This document shows, piece by piece, positions 10,269 through 20,974 of a DNA stretch of 64,000 bases. The stretch comes from Sabellastarte sp. h YS-2021 (lineage: Eukaryota > Annelida > Polychaeta > Sabellida > Sabellidae), in the NCBI GenBank assembly GCA_964017235.1, contig OZ024927.1:28229160-28293159 (forward strand). The letters run 5' to 3'. A program made the translations under genes and the position numbers. The first letter of the stretch is position 1, and every line of letters begins with the position of its first letter. A model generated the notes under the pieces. That model made no database searches, was not told where the DNA came from, and saw only the letters and a program-made list of their open reading frames with translations.

Positions 10269-12320
10269 AATTGGATACACCCCATTCCAGCCTTGCTGTA
10301 ACATTTAATTTGTCCTTTGAGTGTTTCTTGCAACCAATCCATATTACCTAGTAGGAAAAGGTAGGGGGAAATATGATCTCCTTGTCTGCATCCATGTCTT
10401 ATTGGAATTGGCTTTGATAAAAATCCGCACTGCAATATATACCCAAATATATTATTATTAAATAATTTAATCCATCTGATTAGGTTTTGGTCAAAACCAA
10501 AGAATTCTAATGCTTTATACAAAAATGACCATGAGACAGAATCAAAGGCCTTTTCAAAGTCTATTGCCATTAAAAGGCCTGGTATTTTATTAGCTTAGTG
10601 TGGTGCATTATGTCATAGAGAAGTCTGGTGCTTTCTCCAATATATCTTCCAGTTATAAATCCTGTTTGGTTTCTAGAAATTATTTTATCAAGAAATGGTT
10701 TGATTCTTTCAGCCATTGCCGCCAACGCCAGCTTATATGTCACACAGAGCAGTGATATAGGACGCCAATTTTTTTTATGAATTTCCTGTCTTTATTACCT
10801 TTTGGAATACATGTTATTATACTTTGTCTAAGAGAAGTTGACAGTTGCCGTTTTTTGAAACAACAATTAATTGCATTGGTTACCATGACCTTTAATTTTG
10901 TCCAAGAAACCTTTAGAAATTTAGCTGTTATAACATCTATGCTGGGAGACTTCATTTTTTTCAGAACATTTCCAATTTCTTTTACAGTTAAAGGGTGACC
11001 TAAATTTGTTCCCTAAATTCTCTGATAGTTTTTATTACTTAAACATTGATCCATACTTTCATTATTTAACTCTTGGTCTTTATTTTTGAATAAATCAGCA
11101 TAAAATTCACTAATTTTTGTTAGAATGTCATGTTGATCAGTTATAATATCACCATTTGGCATTTGTAGCTTTTTCATTGTTTTTTCTACCTGGTGTTTAT
11201 TTTCTTACTTGCCATTGTAAACAGGCTCTTATCATTTGACCTTTTATTTTATCTTTTCTTAATTTTTCTAGCTGTAGTTTTTTGTCTTCCAATAAGTCAT
11301 TATTCAATGTGAATTTATCATTATTTCTTTCTGAATGTTTAATATCCTTAATAAGATTCTTTTCTTTTTCATTTCGAATTTTCTTTTCAAAAGAGCTAAA
11401 TTTTATTGTTTCTCCCATACTCTTAATAGTATAATTTCTAGAAAGGTGTCATGATCTATCGTTAGTTGAATGTTATTATTATTTCGGATAAAGTCAAGAC
11501 TATAAACAGGAATTGCATATTTAATTTTTTCATCTTCTATAGCTTTGTTAATTATATTCAAATATTCGTTATTATACAAAAGACTGTTATTGAAGCTCCA
11601 AATGCCTTTGCCTACTTTAAAATTGTTTATCAGTATATCTATCTCTAGTATGGAATGATCAGATCTATAGCTCGGTATTTGCTGATAATATCGGTCATAT
11701 TACCAGAAGTTAATAAAATAATCGAGACGAGCCTGTTTACGAGGGTTTTTTCTTCGCCTTTACATTTGGATGTAAGAAACGAAAAGTATCAACCAAATCA
11801 GTCTCCCTAATAATTTCAAGAACAGTTAATCTAGCCCTAGGGTTGTTAATACTTGTATAATTATTGCTGTCTTGTGCTGGATTGAGCAACAGGTTGAAGT
11901 CACCACATATGATAACATAGTCAGACTCTTTCTCAGATAAGTCTCTTATTTTGCTAAGAAATGTGGTTCATCATTTGTCTGGGCATATATATTAATCAAA
12001 TTAATTTTGATTGAGCTGCATCTCAAAATTAACTGTAGGTATTTGCCATCTTCATTATGTTCAATTACTTCATGTTCAAAGTTATTGTTTAATAGTATAG
12101 CAACACCTCGTGAATTAGTCTTTGTCCCATGTAAATAACAATAGTTCCAAATTTGCTTCACTGAAGGTATGTCTGACTTGAGCAAATGTGTGTCCTGTAA
12201 ACACACTATAGATGCATTTGTTTCTCTAAAATATTGAAGGATATCTGATCTTTTTTGGTAATTACGTAATCCTTGACAGTTTGCAGACAACACCTTAACA
12301 CTTTCACTTGAGTGAGTCAT
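10269..12320 (-). pseudogene. L1/Tx1-type LINE, ORF2 endonuclease and RT 5' part
   Basis: N-terminal part of an L1/Tx1-clade ORF2. The ORF 12320-11946 begins VKVLSANCQGLRNYQKRSDI and continues with IVCLQDTH and SRGVAILLNN, an apurinic-type endonuclease domain (catalytic Asn and Glu-equivalent blocks; the usual E of the LQETH motif reads D here). Downstream, YVIICGDFNLLLNP (about 11920-11880) carries the GDFN motif and an arginine-rich RLFY end. A lysine-rich linker (11418-11197) follows, then the RT start (10955-10740, ITCIPKGNKDRKFIK) and the RT core (10570-10259: MAIDFEKAFDSVSWSFL with the first catalytic Asp, then HGCRQGDHISPYLFLL). The second catalytic box (YADD) is absent where the CR1/L2 piece begins. 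Frame changes and stops show it is inactive. Confidence 0.87.
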
Positions 12321-12329
12321 ACATTCAGA

Positions 12330-14385
12330 CTAAGCAGAAGCTCCAAGCTGCTGCCATAAAATGTCTAAGTTTCTTGGAAAACAATGATTTTTAACCGGAC
12401 TGTGGCATAGCATAAAGTTTTCAGCAATATGGAAAACAGAGATTCCTGATGTTTAACAAGAACTGTGGCATAATATGAGGTATACAGCAACACAGCATTT
12501 ATTATTTCACTGTATTTATATAGTGTTTTTTCTGAGACATAATGTGTATTACCACATGAAACATAAAATATTAAACTCATATGTTACAAACAAAAAACAA
12601 CAAAAAGGAGAAACGAAAGAAAAGATACAGAGTTGTAATCACCATAGTGCAGTTTCTACGCTAGACATTGTGACTTTTGATTTTCACAAATGGACAAATT
12701 ATTAAATTAAACTAAACATGTAGCTTTAATTGTTACTAAATTTTTAAGATATTAACAGAGGGTCATTTTGATATTTAGTGATAGAATAGATAAGTCAATT
12801 CAGAAGATGTTTCTTTGAAAAATATTTTCACCAATTTTTGGGAATGCTTAGTAATATAATCAACATGTCAGTTCAAAAAAAATTCATTCATTTGACAGTA
12901 CAAGTACTCTTTGTTCTGAAAATAGTTTTTGAGTTTGGACATTTGTTTTTTTTAAACAGTATAAATGCCAACCTGGTTTTTAAGAAAATTAATTTAACAT
13001 TATAATTTCAACTGTTTTTGTATTAAATTGACTCTATTCTGTGGTGTCCCATGACTTGTATGGCTTTTTGTTTATTTGATCACTCAAAGAGTAGATATAG
13101 GGAAATACTTTTTTATGTCAAGAATAATTATCTATATATCTTCAAAAAGGAATGTAAAAAAATTATTATCAAGAAAATCTACCATATTTATCTTAATAAG
13201 GAATTGGTAGAACAACCAGTAATATATTTACAAAATGACATTCACTAATGGTATGAAATGGTTCAATGTTTTAACAACAGTTTCACTTAATTATATATTC
13301 TACACAGTGTAAGTTTGTTGGCCATATTTTAGTTGACAGATATACCGTTCAATAGGCCATTTTTTAAAAAAAGATATCAGTCAATATAATGTCTTTTTAC
13401 ACAACTTTAGCTAAAGTTCATGGTTCAATAACATATCAGTCAATATTTATGAAGTCTTGTTTACACAACTTTGACTAAAGTTGATGACTCAATAACATTC
13501 TGCTAATTTAAGAAGAAGCAATGTCAGGAACATAAAGTTCATAGCATAGTTTGTTGGTCAGGAACACTATATATTTATGTTAATAGGTTTAAAACAGGTT
13601 TTTAATACACATCAAACATATGTTGAAGTACCTTTAGCCTAAGTCTGTACAAAGTATTCAATACTGCTGTGGTAATGCGCAATATCAAATGTCTCCCGAA
13701 ACGTAAACATGTAGTGCGCAAACTCTCTATTGATATTTGTGTATGTTATGAAGAGAAGCAGATTTCACTCTATGTGCCCAATTAAAAATAAGAAAAACTC
13801 TCTCCTGACTTTAATTTTCAAACAAATTACACCAAATTTAGAAGAATCCATCTGTACCCCATGAAATAACTGCCCATAAAATTTGAGCTTGATTGATGTT
13901 ATAGTTTTTTAGCTATAAGGGCAAAACGGTGCACAGACAGACAGAAACAAACTGATCACAATAACCCTCTCCTATCGTCGAGCGTTAATAAGCAATGAAT
14001 GTGACCTGTCCAGTGACCCCCATATATAGGGATCCAAGGTGGATTGTGAGAAAGTCGGGAAAAACAGCAGGGGCATTGGGAAGATGTCATCAAGTGATCT
14101 TTTAATCTTTTTGGATCACATACCCGATCTTTTTCTTGTATATGTGATCTTTTTCATTGCCAACATATTCCTATTGCAAGCATAATATATTGTTTGTATA
14201 AAATTTTACGTGCATTGGGATCAAATTGCAAACCTTCTGTGGAACCTGTAGTACTGGTTGTAAACCCTAAAATCTAATCAGGAAGGGGATCCCAGACCCA
14301 TTACAAACCTTTTCTGCTTCCACCCACTATGTGCTGAATTACAGAGGAAACAGGTGATCTAGGGGAAATCTGAATTGGGGGTTAG
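12330..14385. other. AT-rich stretch, no gene seen
   Basis: No convincing coding region. A roughly 66-bp unit is present twice in tandem at about 13371-13500 (sharing ATATCAGTCAATAT, TTTACACAACTTT and TCAATAACA). At about 13840-13990 the sequence, ending in CAGACAGACAGA, has the look of a dispersed repeat. The remainder holds nothing I can name. Confidence 0.5.
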
Positions 14386-14389
14386 TCTT

Positions 14390-14575
14390 ATGATCAAATT
14401 GCCATAATGGGAATCATAGTCAATTCGGCCCTTTACCAAATTGCCCTTCCCTCCGTCAAATCGGCCCCCAGAAAAAAGTGTATTGGTCAAATCGGCCCCC
14501 TTGGAAATAACACCATGGTCAAATTGGCCCCTTGGAAATATTAACCTGGTCAAATCGGCCCCTTGATGTTAAATG
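14390..14575 (-). repeat. minisatellite block, TCAAATCGGCCCC words
   Basis: Five or six imperfect copies of a unit of roughly 30-40 bp containing TCAAATCGGCCCC, spaced by AT-rich linkers such as TTGGAAATA. The sister block at 15318-15405 carries the same word in reverse complement (GGGGCCAATTTG, GGGCCGATTTGG), so the two blocks form long, imperfect inverted ends around about 0.75 kb. Confidence 0.8.
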
Positions 14576-15184
14576 TCTATAAATTTATTCTGTACCAGTC
14601 TATAACTTTGTTCACATTATCACAAGCTAAGTGTTAAAAGTAACAAAAGAGTGAATAAATATTCATTATTCTTTTAAGGTTTAATTCATGAATGAAATTC
14701 GTCAAAAATATATATATGTAAAACATTAAAATATTTAGCTTAATCCTAAAACGTATACAAATATTACACAGATGTTAATAACAAAACTTATACAAATATT
14801 AATGAATTAAAACCAATTGTTCTCAAATTATCACAAGAGTTACAAAACAATTTAATATCTAAGGAGAGGGATTACTAACCAAGGTACTAATCAAACAGTA
14901 GCATATATTGAAAACCAATTGTTCTTTAAAAGATCACAAATGTTATGACCACATCTTCAGAGGCTATGTATTTAGCATAATTGCACTTTTAACAATTCTT
15001 ACACAAACAAGTATATAATGGATATAGGTTAAAAGGGATTGATTACAGCATCTAATTATCTTTGATGTGTGTTAATCACACTTAGCTAAAGTTCTCAATA
15101 TTATGCATGATTATACAGAATTACCACACTCCCCTTCTAAGTCGACATTAACATGGACCAGATTATAATTCAACACAATTTCAG

Positions 15185-15310
15185 TTAAGGTATGCAGTTT
15201 GTGTTGAAAATGTCCCCTTATTAATCTGTTTTAATAATCCTGAAGATATATCTTTATCAACCCAGTCAAATGCTTTCTGCAGGTCTATAAATAAATAATA
15301 TATACAAAAG
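15185..15310 (-). pseudogene. LINE reverse transcriptase fragment
   Basis: The minus strand reads YYLFIDLQKAFDWVDKDI (about 15300-15247), the RT motif around the first catalytic Asp (F-x-D-x-x-K-A-F-D) seen in many non-LTR retrotransposons, followed by about 15 more compatible residues. It lies between the two inverted minisatellite blocks. Too short to assign a clade. Confidence 0.7.
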
Positions 15311-15317
15311 TTTTTCA

Positions 15318-15405
15318 ACTGGGGGCCAATTTGCCCAGGGCCAAATTTTTTATGGGGCCAATTTGCCCAGGGCCGATTTGGCAAAGGGCCGATTCGTCCA
15401 GCTCT
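15318..15405 (+). repeat. minisatellite block, inverted relative to 14390-14575
   Basis: Three to four copies of GGGCCAATTTGCCCAGGG or close variants, the reverse complement of the word that fills 14390-14575. Together the blocks give an inverted-end architecture. Confidence 0.75.
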
Positions 15406-15409
15406 CCAT

Positions 15410-16915
15410 AATGGAACAGTCCTATATAGTTCACTAGTAAGAATGTAGTTTTACCATGGCACTTCCTGAATAAGGAAAGACAAGACACACACAAGTGTGT
15501 ATACAAATAATTTTGTCCAGAAGATTGAAAACATTTCCTAGTAAGTGAGGCACTCAGAACAAATTGCCTGTGCTCATTTTTTATTTTACAATATCAACCT
15601 TAATTCCCAGAAATGCATTGAAGGGTGGTTGACTTTTATTCTAATTTATGTATATAGGTGTAGTTTATTACTTAAAACTAGAAGAAATGTAACACACTTC
15701 TTTGGTACTAGTTTTGGAACTATATAATTACAGCTACTCTGAACTATGATGTTATAGCATTAGAGGCCATGTCGAATGCAAAACTGCCATGGACCCAGCC
15801 GAATGGCACCGTTACATCAATCCAGTTAGAATTTTTCATTAACTTGGTTGGATATAATCTAACCTTAATGCCCTTTGTGTGGTCTTCATTTTGAAAATAT
15901 AGAAGAAATATAGATGTGTTAAATATGTTTATAAATGACATCATTCGTTGTAACTATGTCTTGAGGACCTAAAATATATCACGATTTTGTTTTGCCTACA
16001 TATATGTAAATTGAATTATATTATGATGGATTTGAATTACCTCAGGATACTGAATACAATAAAAGTTATAAGTAATTGCAACATTCTTGAATTCACTACG
16101 ATTTCTTATCAATGATATGAAACAATACTTACACATAGATCACACTGTTGCTTGCTGGACTTTGTCTACATATAGATGTGAATTGAATTATTTTCACGAG
16201 CTACATATTTGCTGATAATTTAACTTGCTTAGGCTAGGTCCCACCTTTATGATTTTTTTTAAAATTTGGTAGTAACCATTAGGTCTTATGAGTGTAAAAA
16301 AGTTGGGATTCGTATTAAGGTAGGTATATATGTTTGTTGAGGCATGAATATTGATTGAATTCTTTTGAAATTTGCGTGGATGTTAGATTTGAATAGAATT
16401 TAAAATACAAGCTTGAGTTTGTTACTGTTGTTATTGGTATTGTTAATTATTGACCCATAACCATTCTTATACCAAGATCTGGGATGTATGAATTATCAAC
16501 TCTGCAATTTGTAAAACCATTCATGAAACAGGGCATTATTTAAAAGCTAAAGCTTAATAACTATGGAAACTGTACAAATGTAATGAATACTTTTGAAACT
16601 TTTAATTCCCATCATATGACTTGTCTTACATTTTATTGTAGAAGTCACATGTTTTCATTTGCACAGAAAGAGCTGTAGTGAGTATTCTGACTGTGATGCC
16701 TGTCATGGGAACATTTATGTGATCCTTTTTGAAGAATTAACAGATTTTCTTCTGGCGTGATATGTGTGGCCTGTATGTTGACATCTATCTATGATAGACC
16801 TAACTCGTTTAAACCAGTTTTTTCATTCTAGAGTAGTATTGATTATATGTAGTATTTTAATATCAATAAAACTTTTTAAAATGTGATCGATTTCCAATGT
16901 GATTGATAATTTTTT
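15410..16915. other. AT-rich stretch, no gene seen
   Basis: I see no coding sequence, SINE or LINE here. Short open frames, at most about 70 codons, lack recognisable motifs. Confidence 0.5.
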
Positions 16916-16920
16916 TCATG

Positions 16921-17031
16921 TGAAGGGCAAAGTTCCTACCCCTCAATTTTAGTGAAGGGCATAGTTCCTGAAGGGCAAGGTTCCGAAGGGCATGGTTCCT
17001 GAAGGGCAAGGTTCCTGAAGGGCAAAGTTCC
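16921..17031. repeat. 16-bp minisatellite, six copies
   Basis: Six copies of GAAGGGCA(A/T)(A/G)GTTCC, at about 16922, 16953, 16970, 16985, 17001 and 17017. The last four are directly in tandem at 15-16 bp; the first two are separated by a diverged spacer. Confidence 0.9.
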
Positions 17032-17699
17032 GTACACCCTCGTGAATCGACCACTGGGTCACATCTCCCCATAAGTGGTTGCTTTCTTTGATGACATGCC
17101 TTTCCTAAAACTATTTTACAGGGTTTGAAGTTTGGGTTCCTCATGGCATGGATCACATAAAGTAAAGTTCATTTGGACACAATAGTGGATTGCATAAAGA
17201 AAATGCGACTGAGCATGAACCCACTTGCAGCAGTGTTAATTAGGATATATCTTCCAGGCCTTTTGGTGAAAAGATCTTATATTATATTACCTTATGAGGA
17301 ACCTTACTTAATTTGATTGTCATAAGCCAGTGCACTTATAAGAAATGCCTCTAAAAGTTTTAATTTTATGGTCAAGTGATATTTTAGGTAGATTATAAAA
17401 CTCATACATGAATATTTCAAGAAGTTTGTAAATAACTAAAAATTTTAAGAATGGTTAAAGTTCATAAATCATTCCGAAAATTTGCAAAATGTCTTGTTAT
17501 ACAACTTTAAAATGTGTAATAGGTATTAACTTCCACTTGAACAATTGCCTGTATAAAATAGCACTCATCTTCGTCTATGTAACAGTTATATCAGTACTTT
17601 CTGTTATGAACCCTACAGTTCTATTGTTGGTTGTCTGATGTGGGTTGTTATTACACTGTGGCTATGGATCAATAGCTTAACAGTCTGTCGATCCATGTA

Positions 17700-18312
17700 G
17701 TGTTTTCACGGTTCAATAGTGCTATTGTTATGATGATGCGTCTATACTTGTGGCCAATGCTAGTGTCAGTAGTCGGTTGGATTACTGTAATTCACTTATC
17801 AGGGGGTCTCTACAAGTTCAATGTATGCAAAAGAAAGAAATGCATTGGGTTGCTGTTGAACATCGTTCATTGTTTAAAACAGCTATACTCGGTTACAAGT
17901 TTCTTCACACTGGCTTTGCAAAGTATTTGTCTCCATACCTTTATTCTTACAGTAGTTTTACAGTACCAGACACAGTCAGAGTTGTGGTAATTTCGTTGTT
18001 TTTCCACAGTTATAATCTTCTATTGATAAGTGAAGTCTGTGAGGTATTTTCTTTACAGCTTTGATTTAGATGCTCCCAATGCTCTTCCTGATGACAGTGT
18101 GTGTCACACTCCTTAGCCTCCTTCAGAATTCAGCTTAAAACCCACCTACAAGGTATACCCACCTTAGTCGTAATCATCCCCTGGTATTCTATGTGGTGCT
18201 CAACCTCTTTTCTGTCCCTGGATACTGAAATTGCTTGACTGTCTTGGTGCTGTTGTGCCTTAAAGTCCCCCTTAGTTAAGGGGGATTAAGCGCTATGAAA
18301 GTGCAAGTAGAA
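17700..18312 (+). pseudogene. CR1/Jockey-like LINE, C-terminal fragment
   Basis: The frame at 17750-18064 reads SRLDYCNSLI, HWVAVEHRSLFKTAILGYKF and FAKYLSPYL. This matches the conserved RT C-terminal region of CR1/L2/Jockey-type LINEs (typically SRLDYCNSLL, LHWLPV.RI.FKI, PPYL). A C-terminal LKTHL block follows at about 18135-18150 after a frame change. The sequence ends with GGGGGATTAAGCGCTATGAA, a typical LINE 3' end. Shortened and inactive. Confidence 0.75.
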
Positions 18313-18319
18313 TTAGAAA

Positions 18320-20600
18320 TCTGTATTTCCATTATCTCAGCAACTCTTTGAATTTGGAGCCCTTGGTGATGTAGTGTTGGAGATGGTTGATCCATGTTCT
18401 ATAAAGACAGAAACAGGTCTCACAAGACTATATCCAGGGAATGTGCACATCATTAAGCATGACAGACCTTTCTTGTCCTTTACTGATGCGTGAAACCTGT
18501 ACTGACTGATTTATAGATCCGTAACGCTGTATATGAAAGATGCATGCTCTATATGTCTAAAAATATTAAGGGAGAGGATATTATATTATTAGGAAAACTT
18601 TCAATTTGTATGATAAAATTGCAGTTTACATGATGTACTCTTACATACATGGGCTTCTCACCATTACTCAGGCCTGGTGAGATAATATTATTTTACATAA
18701 TGCAGTGCGTTGTGACTCTTTTGTTGTAAATCTGTGAACGGTTTTTTGTGGTGCATATTTGAACCCTAAACCAGGCTAGGTAAACACACACACACAAAAA
18801 AAAACTTACTGATCCATACTATGAATGAACACCAGAATATGTATCCAGACATTATCTTCAATTAATATAAAAATTTATTCTGTTATATTTCTTTGTTCTT
18901 TGTGCAGAAATGAAAATGCTATAAGGTAAACAAAAACAGCAGCCGTGCACACTCTAAGGAACTGAAGGAAGTTTGTAACCTTTGATCCAACGTACAGCAG
19001 AATATCTGGGCGATAATATAAAGCCAGTTCATTTGACCAAATGTCGTTTGGTACGTGGTGGCAGTAATGATGTATGTACCCAGTTTTCCCCTGGTTTTCT
19101 CTCGATGTGTACAGGGTATGGGGCCGTAACTCGACCCTAATTCTCGCTCCAGACCACTGGGAACGTTCCTTGAGTGGTGTTACCAATTAAATAGGTCAGG
19201 ATCTATCCGTGGGACCTGGCTATTCTTTCACATGTTCATTGTTTTGTGAAAGAAAATTCCAGGTATATTTGATTTAATCAAAACTTTTAGACTTGCAAGT
19301 TTAATGAAATTTTGTTCATTTCTAAGTGTGAGAATCACTTTAAATCTTTCACCAAGGAGTCTTTGATTTAATTTTAAATATTCGTTGTTAGAAACGTATT
19401 AGATTTTTAATTCAATAGAGATTTAAAATTTTGTATACATAATTAATCACAGACTGTATGAGAAGTTTCCAAAGAATAATTACAGTAAAACGTCTTAAAT
19501 TAGGCAGCTTAACTTTGTGGCAGATGTATTGGCCTGACCAATACCATTTTGTGGGGGCGCTTGGTTGTTGTTTAATTACAACCAGGTTCAACAAGACCAC
19601 TAATTAGTCAAACTAACCCCAAAGTGGCCCTTCGGCTCGAGCACAAAATTTCCCATGTTAGATCATTTCTACAACATGCCCAGGTCCAGTGGTCATCCTA
19701 AGTTAATAGGGAGGCTGTGCCTCATATTCATAAGGTAGGGTATTCAGAGACAACAATCAACAAAAATACCATAGTTTAACTACAATTACATTTATTCACC
19801 AAAATTACCCCCTTCCAAAGCATACAGTCATTGCAGTTGAATAAGATTTAGCCATAGAACAGAATAAATTATTAAAGTATTGTAAATACACAAATTACAT
19901 TAAACTGAATTGATACACAATTTCATGTAAGAATTCAAAATAATGCTTATTAAATGCTTATTAAAATTACAAGAAACTGTTGTACAAAAGTGTAACCCGT
20001 GAAAAATTCCCAATTGGCACTTAATTTGTCCACCAGTGAAACCAGTGAAAGGCAGAACCACAATATAGTCATCTCAAAAGCCATGGTAACATCAACAAAT
20101 CCCTATGATATAAACTTAACTAAACTAAATAAGGTTGAACTTCTCATTCTCATTTGAATGACTCACTCACCTGATAAAACTAGCCTCAGAGAAAGACTAA
20201 ACATTAAGCTATGAACTTAAATTGACAAATTAATTCTAAAGAAAGTGACATTTAACACACTTGTCATACCTTTCACACTAAATTAACATATAAGACCAGA
20301 TTTAAATATGTAATTACCTTGAACAGCTATCTCACCATGAATTTGGCCTGATAAACTATAAAATTACTGATTTAAGGAACCATAATTGACTAACATGATC
20401 TCAGGACAACTGCATGTTGTCAGAGTTCCCAGTGAAGGTGACTATATGTCTTTTCCATGGCTTTATGTTAAGTCAACCCTAGTAACCTCATATGTAAAAG
20501 AAGATACTTAACCTCAATAAACTTGAGAACTGACTTGAAGTTGATCTAAAGTATCCACTGAACTCAAAGCCTAGCCTGCATGGTCAAGACTCTAAGCCAA
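18320..20600. other. AT-rich stretch, no gene seen
   Basis: Contains an AC microsatellite followed by an A run (about 18784-18805). The open frame on the minus strand at 19186-18875 has no motif I recognise. Around 19140-19170 there is a GGAACGTTCC palindrome, of unknown meaning. Nothing else is supported. Confidence 0.45.
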
Positions 20601-20970
20601 GCAGATTAATTTTGCCTATATTTGTATACAATATATACAGCCTAGATGAAAGTATATATTGTATATACTGCTTAGATGAAATAACAGTACAAATAACAAA
20701 ATCATTATATATTAATGAGCTGCCTGCACAGACACCCCATAATTTAGACCTATCTCACTATTTGAACCTATAACATACAATGTATACAGCCTGAATGAAA
20801 GTACACATTGTACATGCTGTTTATTCTAAGTTTACAAAACAATAACAACATCATTGTTTGCATGAGCTGCCCGCACAGACACCCTATAGTTTAGCTCTAT
20901 CACCTTATTTGAACCTATACTTCATGTACAATGTATAAAGGCATGAAAATGAAAATACACATTGTACACT
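20600..20970. repeat. 150-bp satellite, three units, each with a hairpin
   Basis: Three units with a period of 149-150 bp. Each carries inverted arms around a 13-18 nt loop: 20627-20638 with 20652-20663, 20776-20787 with 20801-20812, and 20926-20937 with 20956-20967. Arms read TACAATATATAC / GTATATATTGTA in unit 1 and TACAATGTATAC / GTACACATTGTA in unit 2. Between hairpins the units share GAGCTGCC(T/C)GCACAGACACCC and TTTGAACCTATA. Confidence 0.85.
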
Positions 20971-20974
20971 GAGA

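Noticed and set aside
18875..19186. 103-codon minus-strand open frame
   Set aside because: No recognisable motif, and no neighbouring exon-like sequence or paralogue in the window.
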